NCBI RefSeq assembly: GCF_900091705.1
Contig: NZ_LT594782.1
Coordinates: 1 to 64,000 of the forward strand
Direction of reading: 5' to 3'
Source: Clostridium mediterraneense
Lineage (GTDB): Bacteria; Bacillota; Clostridia; Clostridiales; Clostridiaceae
DNA: 64,000 nucleotides
The notes beneath the pieces are model-generated. The model was not told where the DNA came from. It saw only the letters and a program-made list of their open reading frames with translations, and ran no database searches. Of this stretch, positions 35,634-44,757 are shown piece after piece. Both the position numbers and the translations under genes were made by a program. Every line of letters starts with the position of its first letter. Within the stretch, counting starts at the first letter, position 1.

Positions 35634-36248
35634 GTGAAAAAAATATTAGGAGGATTTCTAGCTGTATTACTTTCAGTTTTACTTGTTTCTTGTGGTGGGG
35701 TTAAGCCAGAAGATGTAGTAAAGCAATCATTTAAGGAAATAAAAGAAGATAAACTTGAAGATTTAATTTCATCATCAGATTTATCAAAGGAAGAGCTTGC
35801 AGAATTAAAAAAAATTGAACCTAAATTAAAAGAATTAGAACCATCATTTAAAGTAGTTCAAGATACATTTAAAGGTGAAATAATTTCTAGTGAGATATCA
35901 GAAGATGGAAATACAGCTGTAGTTAAAACTAAAGTAACAGCTGTAGATTTTAATGTCTTATTTAGTGATGTAATGAGTGATATATTCTCACAAGCATTTT
36001 CAAAGGCTTTCCAAGGTGAATTAAAAGAAGGTGAAGATATTTCTGATGAAGAAGCTACAAATATGATTATAGATTCAATAAAAAAAGCTTTAGATAAAGA
36101 TAATGTAAAAACAGCTACTAATGAAATAGATATAAAACTTGAAAAGAAAGATTCAGAGTGGAAAATTGTAGATGAAGAAGATATTATGCTTCAAATGTTT
36201 AATTTAGATGCTAATGCTCTTAAAGATTTAACTGATATTGGAGAATAA
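35634..36248 (+). CDS. Lipoprotein, DUF4878/DUF5105-like
   Basis: A 204-residue lipoprotein. The signal peptide ends in the lipobox LLVSC with the acylated cysteine near residue 20. A helical/NTF2-like domain follows: VKPEDVVKQSFKEIKEDKLE, a stalk-like lysine/glutamate helix, then the beta-type NTAVVKTKVTAVDF and SEWKIVDEED. This arrangement is that of DUF4878/DUF5105 lipoproteins. The start is a GTG seven bases after AGGGGGA. It is monocistronic, and the function of the family is unknown. Confidence 0.75.
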   Translation: MKKILGGFLAVLLSVLLVSCGGVKPEDVVKQSFKEIKEDKLEDLISSSDLSKEELAELKKIEPKLKELEPSFKVVQDTFKGEIISSEISEDGNTAVVKTKVTAVDFNVLFSDVMSDIFSQAFSKAFQGELKEGEDISDEEATNMIIDSIKKALDKDNVKTATNEIDIKLEKKDSEWKIVDEEDIMLQMFNLDANALKDLTDIGE

Positions 36249-36249
36249 T

Positions 36250-36283
36250 AAAAGTGGTCAACTAAAAAGTTGACCACTTTTTA
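36250..36283 (+). terminator. Bidirectional terminator after the lipoprotein gene
   Basis: Perfect arms AAAGTGGTCAACT and AGTTGACCACTTT with T residues on both strands. It overlaps the stop of the FUSC gene by a few bases. Confidence 0.85.
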
Positions 36284-38233
36284 TTTAGCTAAAAGCTTAT
36301 CTTTTAAAGCAGAACATTTTTCAATATTTATAAGGATCTCACATATATCTGTATATATAAGTCTTTCACTAACCTTATTAATTTGATTAAAATTCTCTCT
36401 AATACATAAAGGAATGTCTTCAACAGATGTTATCTTATCATAATCAGGGAGAGTACAAATATTACATCTTAGTTCATTTAATCTTTGAATACGTTCTTCT
36501 CTATTTTCTTTAAGAGATATATCTCCATATTCTACTCTATTAATTATATTTTTAATCTTTACTAAAATATAACGCTCAAGATTTATAAATTCACTTAATA
36601 CTTCATCATCTAGAGCTGTATTATTAATCTTTATTTTAGTTTCTATAGATTTACCTAAAAGTATTGAATTTTGAATAAATGTAGTATTGTCTTTATCTTC
36701 AGTTATAGTAAATAGCTTATCTATCATTTCTCTAGTTACATTATAGTATTGATTTATAAGAACTTCTGTCTCTTTTGCTATATAGTAAGGATATATAAAC
36801 TTACCTGCAAGTAATGTTATTATTACACCTATTATAATAAAATAAATTCTATCAAATGAAAGTATTGTAGGATGGTTTGGATCACTCATAACTGCAAGTC
36901 CTAGTACTAAGATAGTTATAAATTTTATTTGATTTTTATATGATTTAGAAAAACTAGCAGCATATATAGCTAGTAAAAGAATTAAAAGTCTTATATTAGC
37001 ATTATGGAATATATAGAATAAAATTAAGAAATATATAGCTCCAAGTGTAGTTCCTACAACTCTAGCAATACTTCTATTTTTTAAAGTATCATTATATGGC
37101 TGACTTACAGATGCTATAGTATATATAATCCAAGTTCCATGAGGAATTTTAAAATATTGAACTATAAAATAAGTAATAGATATAGTAAGTGAAGTTCTTA
37201 AAGCAAAAGTAAATCTAACAGAGCTTTTATTAAAGCTAGTCTTTAATATATTAGTAAGTGTTAAAGTTTCTGTGATTATTTGCTTGTTATCAAGTTTATT
37301 AGAACCTTTATCAGACTCTACAAATTCTATAAGAAGTTTAGCAATAATATCTATACATTCATATAATTCATATTTAGTAAAATCATCTAAATCAGTTTCA
37401 TTATGACGCTTACTAAATTTAGTTATTATAGACTCTATATTTTTCTTATCTACTTCTCCTTTAGAATATTTAATCATTTCAGAAAGGCCATCTTTTAAAT
37501 CTTTTAATGTTTGACATTCGGAAAGCTTTGAATGTTCTATACTTATAAGCTTTCTTTTTAAAGCATCAAAAGATGATATTAAACTAAGAGTAGCTCCTTC
37601 TTTTTTACTTAAATAAAAGTTACTATTTCTAGTCTCAAAAACTTCACTTGACCATTTTGAATTAAGCATGTCAAGGTTTTTAATAACTTTACTAGTATCC
37701 TCTTCTTTAATTATACAATCTATAAATGTAAGGAAAGAATTTAAAATCCCATTTAGATTATTAAGAGTATTTTTCTTAGCCCTTCTTTTATTAATAACTA
37801 ATTGTACTAAAACAGCTATTATTCCTATTATAGTAAGAGCTAAAATTCTAAATCCAAAATCTTTTCCTTTAGCAGGTATACCTAAAAGTAAACAGTAACC
37901 CATTAAAAATGGGAAATAAATCGTTTTCTTTAAACTGTATATAAGTAGATATACAAGTATAAAAATACTTATAAAGTTTATGAAAAGTCCTGTATATATA
38001 TTTAAGTTAGCTAAGTAAGGCATAACTCCTATAAAAATGCTAAGCCCTATAATTTTAAATGCTATTCTTAAAGGTGTTCCAGTGAAATCTTTATTTAAGA
38101 TAAATACACCTATAAGAAAAACAAGAATACTAACAATAATATTTGCTGGACCTAAAAATAATTTAGCAGCTATAAAGAAAAGAGCGGTAATTAGGACTAT
38201 TATCGTGTTGGTTATTATTTTTTTTGTATCCAT
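36281..38233 (-). CDS. FUSC-family (aromatic acid exporter-like) membrane protein
   Basis: A 650-residue protein with two membrane blocks of about five to six helices each (about 8-150 and 335-480), separated by a long helical cytoplasmic region and followed by a helical tail. The second block has the FUSC_2 signature IPHGTWIIYTIASVSQPYND...RVVGTTLGA. Relatives export aromatic carboxylic acids or fusaric acid. No periplasmic adaptor is expected or seen. AAGGAG lies six bases before the ATG at 38233. The TTG at 38239 is inferior. It is a single-gene unit. Confidence 0.8.
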   Translation of the reverse strand: MDTKKIITNTIIVLITALFFIAAKLFLGPANIIVSILVFLIGVFILNKDFTGTPLRIAFKIIGLSIFIGVMPYLANLNIYTGLFINFISIFILVYLLIYSLKKTIYFPFLMGYCLLLGIPAKGKDFGFRILALTIIGIIAVLVQLVINKRRAKKNTLNNLNGILNSFLTFIDCIIKEEDTSKVIKNLDMLNSKWSSEVFETRNSNFYLSKKEGATLSLISSFDALKRKLISIEHSKLSECQTLKDLKDGLSEMIKYSKGEVDKKNIESIITKFSKRHNETDLDDFTKYELYECIDIIAKLLIEFVESDKGSNKLDNKQIITETLTLTNILKTSFNKSSVRFTFALRTSLTISITYFIVQYFKIPHGTWIIYTIASVSQPYNDTLKNRSIARVVGTTLGAIYFLILFYIFHNANIRLLILLLAIYAASFSKSYKNQIKFITILVLGLAVMSDPNHPTILSFDRIYFIIIGVIITLLAGKFIYPYYIAKETEVLINQYYNVTREMIDKLFTITEDKDNTTFIQNSILLGKSIETKIKINNTALDDEVLSEFINLERYILVKIKNIINRVEYGDISLKENREERIQRLNELRCNICTLPDYDKITSVEDIPLCIRENFNQINKVSERLIYTDICEILINIEKCSALKDKLLAK

Positions 38234-38365
38234 TTGCAACTCCTTAATTATTTTATCTTATGTTTAGTTCTTATTATACTATCGATATAAACAAAAGTCT
38301 AAAAAGATAATAATTTAACATTAGAATATAGATATTTAAATTATATGTAGTATTTTTAGATCAAA

Positions 38366-38471
38366 ATCTTAAAAAGACTACCTTAAAAAGATAGTCTTTG
38401 AATATGTTTTGGATAGATGACTTTTACAGTCATATATAGTTTATCTTTACTGTAAAAAATATAAAGATAAA
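38366..38471 (-). other. Overlapping hairpins and a terminator in a gene-free region
   Basis: Two mutually exclusive stems share bases: TTTTACAGT (38422-38430) with ACTGTAAAA (38449-38457), and TTTATCTTTA (38440-38449) with TAAAGATAAA (38462-38471). On the minus strand they precede a terminator-like hairpin (38373-38399, AAAGACTA/TAGTCTTT) followed by T residues. A -10-like TATAAT lies upstream near 38497-38502. This looks like an attenuator or small RNA, but no minus-strand gene begins or ends here. Confidence 0.35.
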
Positions 38472-38585
38472 TTTGAACTAAATAATTTAGGATATATCTA
38501 TTATAAGCTGAATATAAAAAAATATTCTTTTTGTTACATAGATTATTACAAAAATCTTAAGATTGAAATATTTAACAGGGATTTA

Positions 38586-38681
38586 TTGACACTAATATTG
38601 TATTAATACTATAATACACTTAAGTAAGAAAAAGGAATAAATATATTTTTTTGTCTTATATGTATTAATGAATTAATACAT
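38586..38681 (+). promoter_or_regulatory. Promoter and two operator-like palindromes of the GntR/ABC operon
   Basis: Consensus TTGACA (38586-38591), 18-base spacer, consensus TATAAT (38610-38615). The palindrome GTATTAATAC (38600-38609) abuts the -10. A second perfect palindrome with 10-bp arms ATGTATTAAT/ATTAATACAT and a two-base centre lies at 38660-38681, just before the ribosome-binding site. Both share GTATTAAT and are likely sites of the YtrA-like GntR protein encoded at the end of the operon. Confidence 0.7.
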
Positions 38682-38705
38682 TATATATTATAAGGGGTGA
38701 AGTAA

Positions 38706-39407
38706 GTGATTGAAATTAAAGATGCTGTAAAGGTATATAAAAAAATTAGAGCTTTAGATGGACTTACAGTAAATATTGATGAAGGGAAAATAACAGTTTT
38801 ACTAGGCTTAAATGGGGTAGGTAAATCAACTACATTAAAAGCTATAATGGGACTTGTAAAACTTAATAAGGGTGAAATATTTGTAGATGGTGAAAAGGTT
38901 GGAGCAAAATCCTATAATAAAATAGCGCTTGTTCCAGATATACAAACTCACTATGCATATATGACAATTAAAGAAGCATTTAAATATATGGATACTTTCT
39001 ATATAAATTGGGACATGGAAAAAGCTTATGAAATGCTAAAGGATTTTAAACTTGATATAGATAGTAAAATTTCAAGTTTATCAAAAGGAAATATAGCAAG
39101 AGTAAAACTTATATTAGGTTTTGCACAAAATCCTAAATATCTTTTACTTGATGAACCTTTCTCAGGAATAGATATATTTACAAGAGAAGTATTTATAAGC
39201 TCAATGCTTAAATATATGACTGAAGATATGGCAGTTCTTCTAACAACACATGAAATAAAAGAAATTGAAAACTTAGCCGATGATGTGATTTTAATAAGTG
39301 ATGGAAAACTTATAAGTAAATTTAATGCTCAGGAGCTTAAAGAAGAAGAAGGTCTTTCAATTGTAGATAAAATGAGGGAGGTTTATAAAAATGAAATCTA
39401 TAGCTAA
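38706..39407 (+). CDS. ABC transporter ATP-binding protein
   Basis: A 233-residue ATPase: Walker A GLNGVGKST, signature LSKGNIARVKLILGF, Walker B YLLLDEPFSGID and switch histidine in TTHEIKE. The signature loop has SKGN rather than LSGGQ, as often seen in YtrB-type exporters. The start is a GTG five bases after AAGGGGTGA. It is the first gene of a four-gene operon (ATPase, permease, exported protein, GntR), with a 17-base overlap with the permease gene. The substrate is unknown; related YtrB-type systems respond to cell-wall antibiotics. Confidence 0.88.
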   Translation: MIEIKDAVKVYKKIRALDGLTVNIDEGKITVLLGLNGVGKSTTLKAIMGLVKLNKGEIFVDGEKVGAKSYNKIALVPDIQTHYAYMTIKEAFKYMDTFYINWDMEKAYEMLKDFKLDIDSKISSLSKGNIARVKLILGFAQNPKYLLLDEPFSGIDIFTREVFISSMLKYMTEDMAVLLTTHEIKEIENLADDVILISDGKLISKFNAQELKEEEGLSIVDKMREVYKNEIYS

Positions 39408-40194
39408 AAAGAAAAATAGTCTTTTAAACCTTATTGGATATGAAATAGATAATACATTTAAAGTTGGAGTCATAGCTACTATTTCATTAATAGCTCTTAG
39501 TATTGGAGTAACAATTTTTAAGTTTTTTAGTACTAATTCAGCTTTAAAGTATTTTGTAGAGCAAAGATATAGCAAAAAGGATATAGAATATAATTTATTT
39601 ACTTCAATAACTAATTTCTTTGAAATGAAGGAATTAATATTCCTAGGAGGTATTATTTTACTTTTAGTAATATTTTCATTTTATATATGGTTTAAAGAAT
39701 GGTTTGGAAACAATAGAACTATTTATACTTTATTAATGTTACCTGTTGAAAGATGGAAGTTAATAGCTTCTAAATATATAGTTTGTTATTTCTTCTTTAT
39801 AATAAATTTTGGATTAATATATTTATTTAAATATATAGATAGACTTATATTATCTAATATAAATTATAATATAGAAGCTTCATTAATTGATAGAAGTATA
39901 TATTTTACTTTTATTAATGATTTAGATATTATAAAATTAATATTTATATTTGTAACTATAGCTATAATATTTGTATTTAATATAGTATTTATAAATAGAT
40001 TAAAGCCTATATTAGGAACTATTCTTATACTTATTATAGAATTAATTTTAACAGCTATTTTCTTTTTATTACCTATATGGTTAAACTTATTTACTAATCA
40101 ATTTATAACAGTATATTTTGTAGAGACTATTATTTATTTTATTGGATCATTTATAGTAGCTAATTATTTATTGAATAAAAAGGTTCATGTTTAA
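39391..40194 (+). CDS. ABC transporter permease of the GntR operon
   Basis: A 267-residue protein with about six membrane helices. The hydrophilic stretches include YIWFKEWFGNNRTIYTLLMLPVERWKLIASK, a pattern common to ABC-2-type permeases of peptide or bacitracin-type exporters. The ATG follows GAGGGAGG and overlaps the ATPase gene by 17 bases, which argues for coupled translation and a shared complex. The permease sequence itself is poorly conserved, so the call rests partly on context. Confidence 0.75.
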   Translation: MKSIAKKKNSLLNLIGYEIDNTFKVGVIATISLIALSIGVTIFKFFSTNSALKYFVEQRYSKKDIEYNLFTSITNFFEMKELIFLGGIILLLVIFSFYIWFKEWFGNNRTIYTLLMLPVERWKLIASKYIVCYFFFIINFGLIYLFKYIDRLILSNINYNIEASLIDRSIYFTFINDLDIIKLIFIFVTIAIIFVFNIVFINRLKPILGTILILIIELILTAIFFLLPIWLNLFTNQFITVYFVETIIYFIGSFIVANYLLNKKVHV

Positions 40195-40208
40195 AAGGGG
40201 GATGTACT

Positions 40209-41414
40209 ATGAATAAAAAGAGAATAATAGTTTCAGTACTAGCAATAATTTCTATTATGGGAATAGGGATGGAGCTTATAAATAAGGATAGAAAAACTGA
40301 AACTAATAACAAGTATACTACAATAAAAGGGAATTTAGATGCCTTAGGTGATACTAAGTTAACGTTTAATTCAGATATACTTTTTAGAAATTATACTACG
40401 GAAATATCTAAAGATGGAATAAGGATAGATAATTTTTTGAAAAATATAGTAGCTGAGTTAGCTAATAAAAGACCATCAGAAGACTTTATTAAAGAAAATA
40501 AAAAGTTTTTTAAAAGTATTAGCACATGGTTGTTTAGCGTAGATTCAGATAGTAAGTTAGAAGTTTTTGATGATAATAGTTTATTATATATAGGAAGTAA
40601 TACAAATGATTATAATTCTATTAATATGGATTATAATTTAGAGATGAAAGGAAAATTCCAAGATAAAAATAAGAATATAAGAGATATTAGTATGAAGTTT
40701 AATATAAAAGGAATGGCTAATATTTATTATACAGATACAAAATTTATAAAAAAAGATAATGATAAATTAATTATAGGATTAGATATTAGTGGAAGAGAAG
40801 AAAAAAAGGAGGATCAAATTTATAAATTCGGTATAATAACATTAGATCTTAATACCTTAAAGTACGATATATCTGTTGAAGATAAAAAACGTAATAATAT
40901 GATAGAAACTCCTATAGTAGTTAATAATAAAAATTTTTATTACCTTAAGCTTAATAATAAAGATAAAGAGCAAGATATTGTTGAAATTATAAAAGGCGAT
41001 ATTAATAATATTAATAAGTTAGAAGTAGTAAATAAATTTAACTTAGAAAATAAAGTTGAAAATATAAATTTCAATATAGGAAGAGTAAGTAATGAAATTT
41101 ATTTTGCAAATGAAAATAATAATAAAACTTTAAATCTATATAGATATAATATAAAGAATAATTCCTTTAAAGAATATAAAAATTTAAAATTTGATATCTT
41201 AGATACTAAAGGTAAAGAAAGTTATATAAAGGATATTATATTAAAAAATGATAAAGCTATATTAATTAAAGGAGTAAGAAAAAGTGATAATGAATATATA
41301 TATGATTCCAATACAGTAGTAGAAGTTTTAGATTTAAATACTAACAAATCCTTATATACTGGACGATTTGAAAATGATCCATATCTTGTTGAAACTATAT
41401 CTATGAAAAAATAA
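40209..41414 (+). CDS. Membrane-anchored exported protein of the GntR operon
   Basis: A 401-residue protein with an N-terminal signal-anchor (RIIVSVLAIISIMGIGMEL) and a large, asparagine/lysine-rich beta-type outer region (for example LIIGLDISGREEKKEDQIYK and NNKTLNLYRYNIKNNSFKEY) suggestive of a propeller-like fold. GGGGGATG lies before the ATG. Located between the permease and the regulator genes, it probably works with the exporter or senses its substrate outside the membrane. No named family was recognised. Confidence 0.6.
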   Translation: MNKKRIIVSVLAIISIMGIGMELINKDRKTETNNKYTTIKGNLDALGDTKLTFNSDILFRNYTTEISKDGIRIDNFLKNIVAELANKRPSEDFIKENKKFFKSISTWLFSVDSDSKLEVFDDNSLLYIGSNTNDYNSINMDYNLEMKGKFQDKNKNIRDISMKFNIKGMANIYYTDTKFIKKDNDKLIIGLDISGREEKKEDQIYKFGIITLDLNTLKYDISVEDKKRNNMIETPIVVNNKNFYYLKLNNKDKEQDIVEIIKGDINNINKLEVVNKFNLENKVENINFNIGRVSNEIYFANENNNKTLNLYRYNIKNNSFKEYKNLKFDILDTKGKESYIKDIILKNDKAILIKGVRKSDNEYIYDSNTVVEVLDLNTNKSLYTGRFENDPYLVETISMKK

Positions 41415-41429
41415 AGGAGGGATTAATTT

Positions 41430-41786
41430 ATGTTCTTTGAGGTCAATGATAGAGAACCTATTTATATTCAAATAATAAGACATATTAAAACTGCAATAGT
41501 TACTGGTACTTTACAAGCTGGTGATGAAATCCCTTCAAGAAGAGAGCTTGCAGAAAGTTTAAGAGTAAATCCAAATACTGTACAAAGAGCTTATAGAGAA
41601 ATGGAGGGGATTGGTTTGATAGAAACAGTAAGAAATTTTCCAAGTAAGATAACAAATGATAAAGAAATATTAAATACTATTAGATCAGAACTTATTGATG
41701 AATCTATAAATAAATTTTTAGAATCAATGAAATCTTTAAATTTTTCTAAGGAAGAGGTTATTGATATAATAAATGAAAAATATTAA
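41430..41786 (+). CDS. GntR-family regulator, YtrA-like
   Basis: A 118-residue protein. It has an N-terminal winged helix (REPIYIQIIRHIKTAIVTGTL, then IPSRRELAESLRVNPNTVQRAYREME) and a short C-terminal dimerisation helix, the YtrA subtype layout. YtrA proteins repress their own ABC operon and are relieved by wall-acting compounds. AAAGGAGGG precedes the ATG. It is the last gene of the operon, and the palindromes at 38600-38609 and 38660-38681 are candidate binding sites. The effector is unknown. Confidence 0.88.
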   Translation: MFFEVNDREPIYIQIIRHIKTAIVTGTLQAGDEIPSRRELAESLRVNPNTVQRAYREMEGIGLIETVRNFPSKITNDKEILNTIRSELIDESINKFLESMKSLNFSKEEVIDIINEKY

Positions 41787-41807
41787 ATAATAGAGAATAT
41801 TAAATAA

Positions 41808-41848
41808 TAAAAATGCTATCTTTGATTATTAAGATAGCATTTTTTTAT
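41808..41848 (+). terminator. Terminator of the GntR/ABC operon
   Basis: Arms AAAATGCTATCTT and AAGATAGCATTTT followed by T residues. Confidence 0.85.
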
Positions 41849-42255
41849 TTGTTTTAATATTATATTCTAGTTTTATTTTATTAAAGTTGCTAAATTTAAT
41901 ACTTATTATGTAAATTTTTTTAGAGGTTATACTAAATTATTTCAAAAGTATTATATTTTAGTTAAAAAATATGGATATATTATATAAATTAACTTATAAT
42001 AACGAAATCTAATATTTTTATAGGAAATAATTACATAAATTTATTATTTAGTATAGCAAAATTTAGCAAGTTCTATAATCACTTATTTTGTATTTTTTTT
42101 TTAGAGTAGTTATAATTTAAACATAATATAAATTAGTATTTTATGGTAAGGCCAAGATACTAAATATAATAAAAAAATAAATAAAATATATAAAAAATAA
42201 AGTATTTAGTTATATTGAATCTTTTATTTTTTATATTAAAGTAGGAGTGATTTAT
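41849..42255 (+). other. AT-rich intergenic region
   Basis: About 400 bases of very AT-rich DNA between the operon terminator and a secreted protein gene. Many A/T runs are present, but no promoter pair, palindrome or open frame stands out. Confidence 0.4.
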
Positions 42256-42951
42256 ATGAACAAAGTAAAATTAGGATTTATCGCAGCATTAATTATGAGT
42301 GCACCATTAGCAGCTAAGGGACTTGCAACTCATCCTAAAGTAGATAATACTGTATTATTAGCACAACACCAACAAGCTACTAATAGTGTACAAGTAGTAC
42401 AAAATAATACACAAGTAAAATCACAAAAAGATCAAGCAACAGCAGAAGGTCAACAAAGTATTTATGTAATAAATGAATCAGGAATATTAATATCTTCAGG
42501 AGTTGCAAAAGGAACTGGACATCAAGTTCTTGGGGATTTAAGTAAATATGTAAAAATACCAGCTGATGCAACAATAACATCAATTACTTATGATGGAGTA
42601 CGTTATTCATTACAAGATATAGAAGATCTTGTATTTACACCTAATGCAAATGGTTTAATAATTGTAAATATATCAATGCCAAAAACTAATGATGTTCATG
42701 TTACAATGGGGGGAGTTCAAATAGCATTCTCAACTAGTTATAAAATAGAACAAACTGCTGATTCAACTATTATAAATGTGCCAAAAGGATTAAATACAAA
42801 CCTAAAAGTAACAGGTGTTAATATAAATGGTGTAATGTTTACTGGAAATCAAGTTGATAGTAGTACACCTGGTAAAATAATTGTAAAAGCAAAAATGCCT
42901 ACTACACCAGCAGATATAAATTACTTTAATATATACGTTACAAGAAAATAG
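42256..42951 (+). CDS. Secreted protein of unknown function, 231 residues
   Basis: A signal peptide (about 1-22, KLGFIAALIMSAPLAAKGLA) is followed by a glutamine/asparagine-rich stretch and a beta-rich C-terminal region of about 160 residues with two related segments (KIPADATITSITYDGVRYSL and NVPKGLNTNLKVTGVNINGV), suggesting duplicated beta domains. AGGAG is spaced for the ATG at 42256. The GTG at 42247 forms part of the ribosome-binding site. It has no enzyme motif and no operon partners. A cell-surface role is inferred. Confidence 0.65.
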   Translation: MNKVKLGFIAALIMSAPLAAKGLATHPKVDNTVLLAQHQQATNSVQVVQNNTQVKSQKDQATAEGQQSIYVINESGILISSGVAKGTGHQVLGDLSKYVKIPADATITSITYDGVRYSLQDIEDLVFTPNANGLIIVNISMPKTNDVHVTMGGVQIAFSTSYKIEQTADSTIINVPKGLNTNLKVTGVNINGVMFTGNQVDSSTPGKIIVKAKMPTTPADINYFNIYVTRK

Positions 42952-43031
42952 TAAAATTATTATACTAAGCAAATTTCTTATGATATAATTTATAATAGAT
43001 TTTATAAAATCATGAGGAGATGTAATTAAAA

Positions 43032-43190
43032 TTGTACGGAATAAGAAGAGATGGCGAAAGATTAGAGCAAGATTATATAGATAAAGTAGCTGAAAAAGCC
43101 AGATTAAATAAAAAGCTTAGTAAATCAAAAAATTCTAAGAAAAAACTTGAGAATTATTTGAAATCTAAAAATAGACAATTTGATTATTAA
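43032..43190 (+). CDS. Small basic protein, 52 residues
   Basis: A short gene starting at a TTG nine bases after GAGGAGATG, with an in-frame stop just upstream and a private terminator just downstream. The protein reads MYGIRRDGERLEQDYIDKVA and continues with a lysine-rich helix ending NRQFDY. It is highly charged and likely helical, with no membrane segment. Not recognised as a family. The strong ribosome-binding site and terminator support it. Confidence 0.55.
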   Translation: MYGIRRDGERLEQDYIDKVAEKARLNKKLSKSKNSKKKLENYLKSKNRQFDY

Positions 43191-43193
43191 AAT

Positions 43194-43238
43194 AAAAAGA
43201 ACTTCTAAAGTGGCTAATCCTTAGGAGTTCTTTTTATT
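43194..43238 (+). terminator. Terminator of the 52-residue protein gene
   Basis: Arms AAAAAGAACTTCTAA and TTAGGAGTTCTTTTT with T residues following. Confidence 0.8.
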
Positions 43239-43485
43239 TTTATGTATTTGAAATTTTAGTTTAGATAACCGTAACAAGTCATCATAAGTGATTAATTTAA
43301 TTATACCCTTTAATAATGAAACCTTATACTAAAAGATATTTCTGAAAGATTACATTATTGTATTAAAATTTTAATTTTGAATTAACTAACACATCATTTG
43401 TAAAATATTTAATTTTCAGGTAAAATTATAGTGGAATATTGTGAAATAAGGAAAATAAAAATAAGTTTTCCTATATAATAAAAGA

Positions 43486-44373
43486 TTATCTAACAAAATT
43501 AACACTAGCACTATACTCATCTATTTTATCTTGATCTACATTAATATATCTTTGAGTAACTGAAACACTTGAATGATTTAGAAGATTTCTTACCATTTCA
43601 AGATTATTATTACTTGCTCTATAAGCATTTACAGCATAAAACTTTCTAAAACTATGAGTACCTATATAGTTATACCCTAAATATTCAGTAACTTTTTTTA
43701 ATCTCATTTGAATATTTCTGGCAGTTGTATTAAAAAGATAATCATCAAGACCAAGATTATTATTTATAGCATAGTCTTGGAGAGCTTCTATAAAATTAAT
43801 ATTAACCTTTCTATATTGAAGCTTTTTGGTTTTTTGTTCTATAAAAGCTAGTTTGTTTCCTCTGATATCTTTAAGTTTCATTCTTAAAATATCATTTATT
43901 CTAAATCCTATAGTTGCTTGCACACTAAGTATTAAAGCAACTTGTAAATTAGGTTCAATCCTTCTACTCGCCCCTCTTTTATCTTTATATTTAACTCCAA
44001 ATTTTAATATTGAAATTATTTTATTAAATTCTTCTTCAGTTAAAGGTCTTGTCGCCTTACTCTCATTTAATTCTTTTGCTATATCATCTCTAGTTTTAGT
44101 TTTATTATTAACTGTAGTTTTTTCATTTTTTATCTTAGTTTTTTTTACTAAATTCCCACTATCGTTTTTAAGAAAATTTTGAATTTTAAAATCCTTATAT
44201 TCCTTGATATACCTGATTAAACTCATTTGTAAATCTAAAGCAATATCAGAATCCAATATGGCAGAAATTAAGGTATTATCTATATTTACAGCTCTAGATT
44301 CTAGAATTTTAAATTTTTCTTCTATTTCTAAGAAATCACTTTCTAATACTTTTATTATATCTGAATTATTCAT
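43486..44373 (-). CDS. Tyrosine recombinase (phage-integrase family)
   Basis: A 295-residue site-specific recombinase. Catalytic residues can be read: Arg158 in GFRINDIL, lysine in QKTKKLQY (about 181-184), His240-x-x-Arg243 in THSFRKFYA, His267 in LLNHSS and the nucleophile Tyr276 in TQRYINV. The N-terminal part lacks a typical AP2/SAM-like arm-binding sequence that I can recognise. A long palindrome and TTATTCG repeats lie immediately upstream. With the adjacent holin-like gene it suggests a prophage remnant, or a small stand-alone recombinase unit. Confidence 0.85.
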   Translation of the reverse strand: MNNSDIIKVLESDFLEIEEKFKILESRAVNIDNTLISAILDSDIALDLQMSLIRYIKEYKDFKIQNFLKNDSGNLVKKTKIKNEKTTVNNKTKTRDDIAKELNESKATRPLTEEEFNKIISILKFGVKYKDKRGASRRIEPNLQVALILSVQATIGFRINDILRMKLKDIRGNKLAFIEQKTKKLQYRKVNINFIEALQDYAINNNLGLDDYLFNTTARNIQMRLKKVTEYLGYNYIGTHSFRKFYAVNAYRASNNNLEMVRNLLNHSSVSVTQRYINVDQDKIDEYSASVNFVR

Positions 44374-44450
44374 GTACCTAAGATCCCTTCTGTAGATTAT
44401 ATTAATTTACTAAATTATGTATATTTATTATTAGTTTTATTATATTAAAC

Positions 44451-44591
44451 TTATTCGTATTTGTCAAAGTTATTCGCTTTTAATAATTATATTAAAAATA
44501 TAATTATTAAAAAAATATCTATAAAGCATTATAATAAGCCATTTTTCTTAAAGTTATTCGCATTTTAGTTAAAATGCGAATAACTTTAAGA
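44451..44591. repeat. Recombinase-upstream repeat cluster with 46-bp perfect palindrome
   Basis: TTATTCG occurs at 44451-44457 and 44470-44476 (same direction, 19 bases apart). It occurs again at 44554-44560 within a perfect palindrome of 22-bp arms (44546-44567 and 44570-44591, two-base centre GT), which supplies the inverted copy CGAATAA at 44577-44583. The core half-site is AAAGTTATTCGC. No T run follows on either strand, so this is unlikely to be just a terminator. It lies 80-220 bases upstream of the recombinase start. Confidence 0.75.
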
Positions 44592-44757
44592 TTTTCTATA
44601 GTGACCATTTAGGGGAGAAGTTCTTTTTAAAAATTAGTAAGTAATCTTTTATTTAAAATAGAGAAATTTTTAACATAAAATATTTTTAGATTAATTAGGA
44701 ATCATATGTTATCTAATATCATAAATTAAATTAGAATAAATAGGGGGGATTTAATTT

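Noticed and set aside
43826-44182. Plus-strand frame opposite the recombinase gene
   Set aside because: It is antisense to conserved catalytic residues and lacks a ribosome-binding site.
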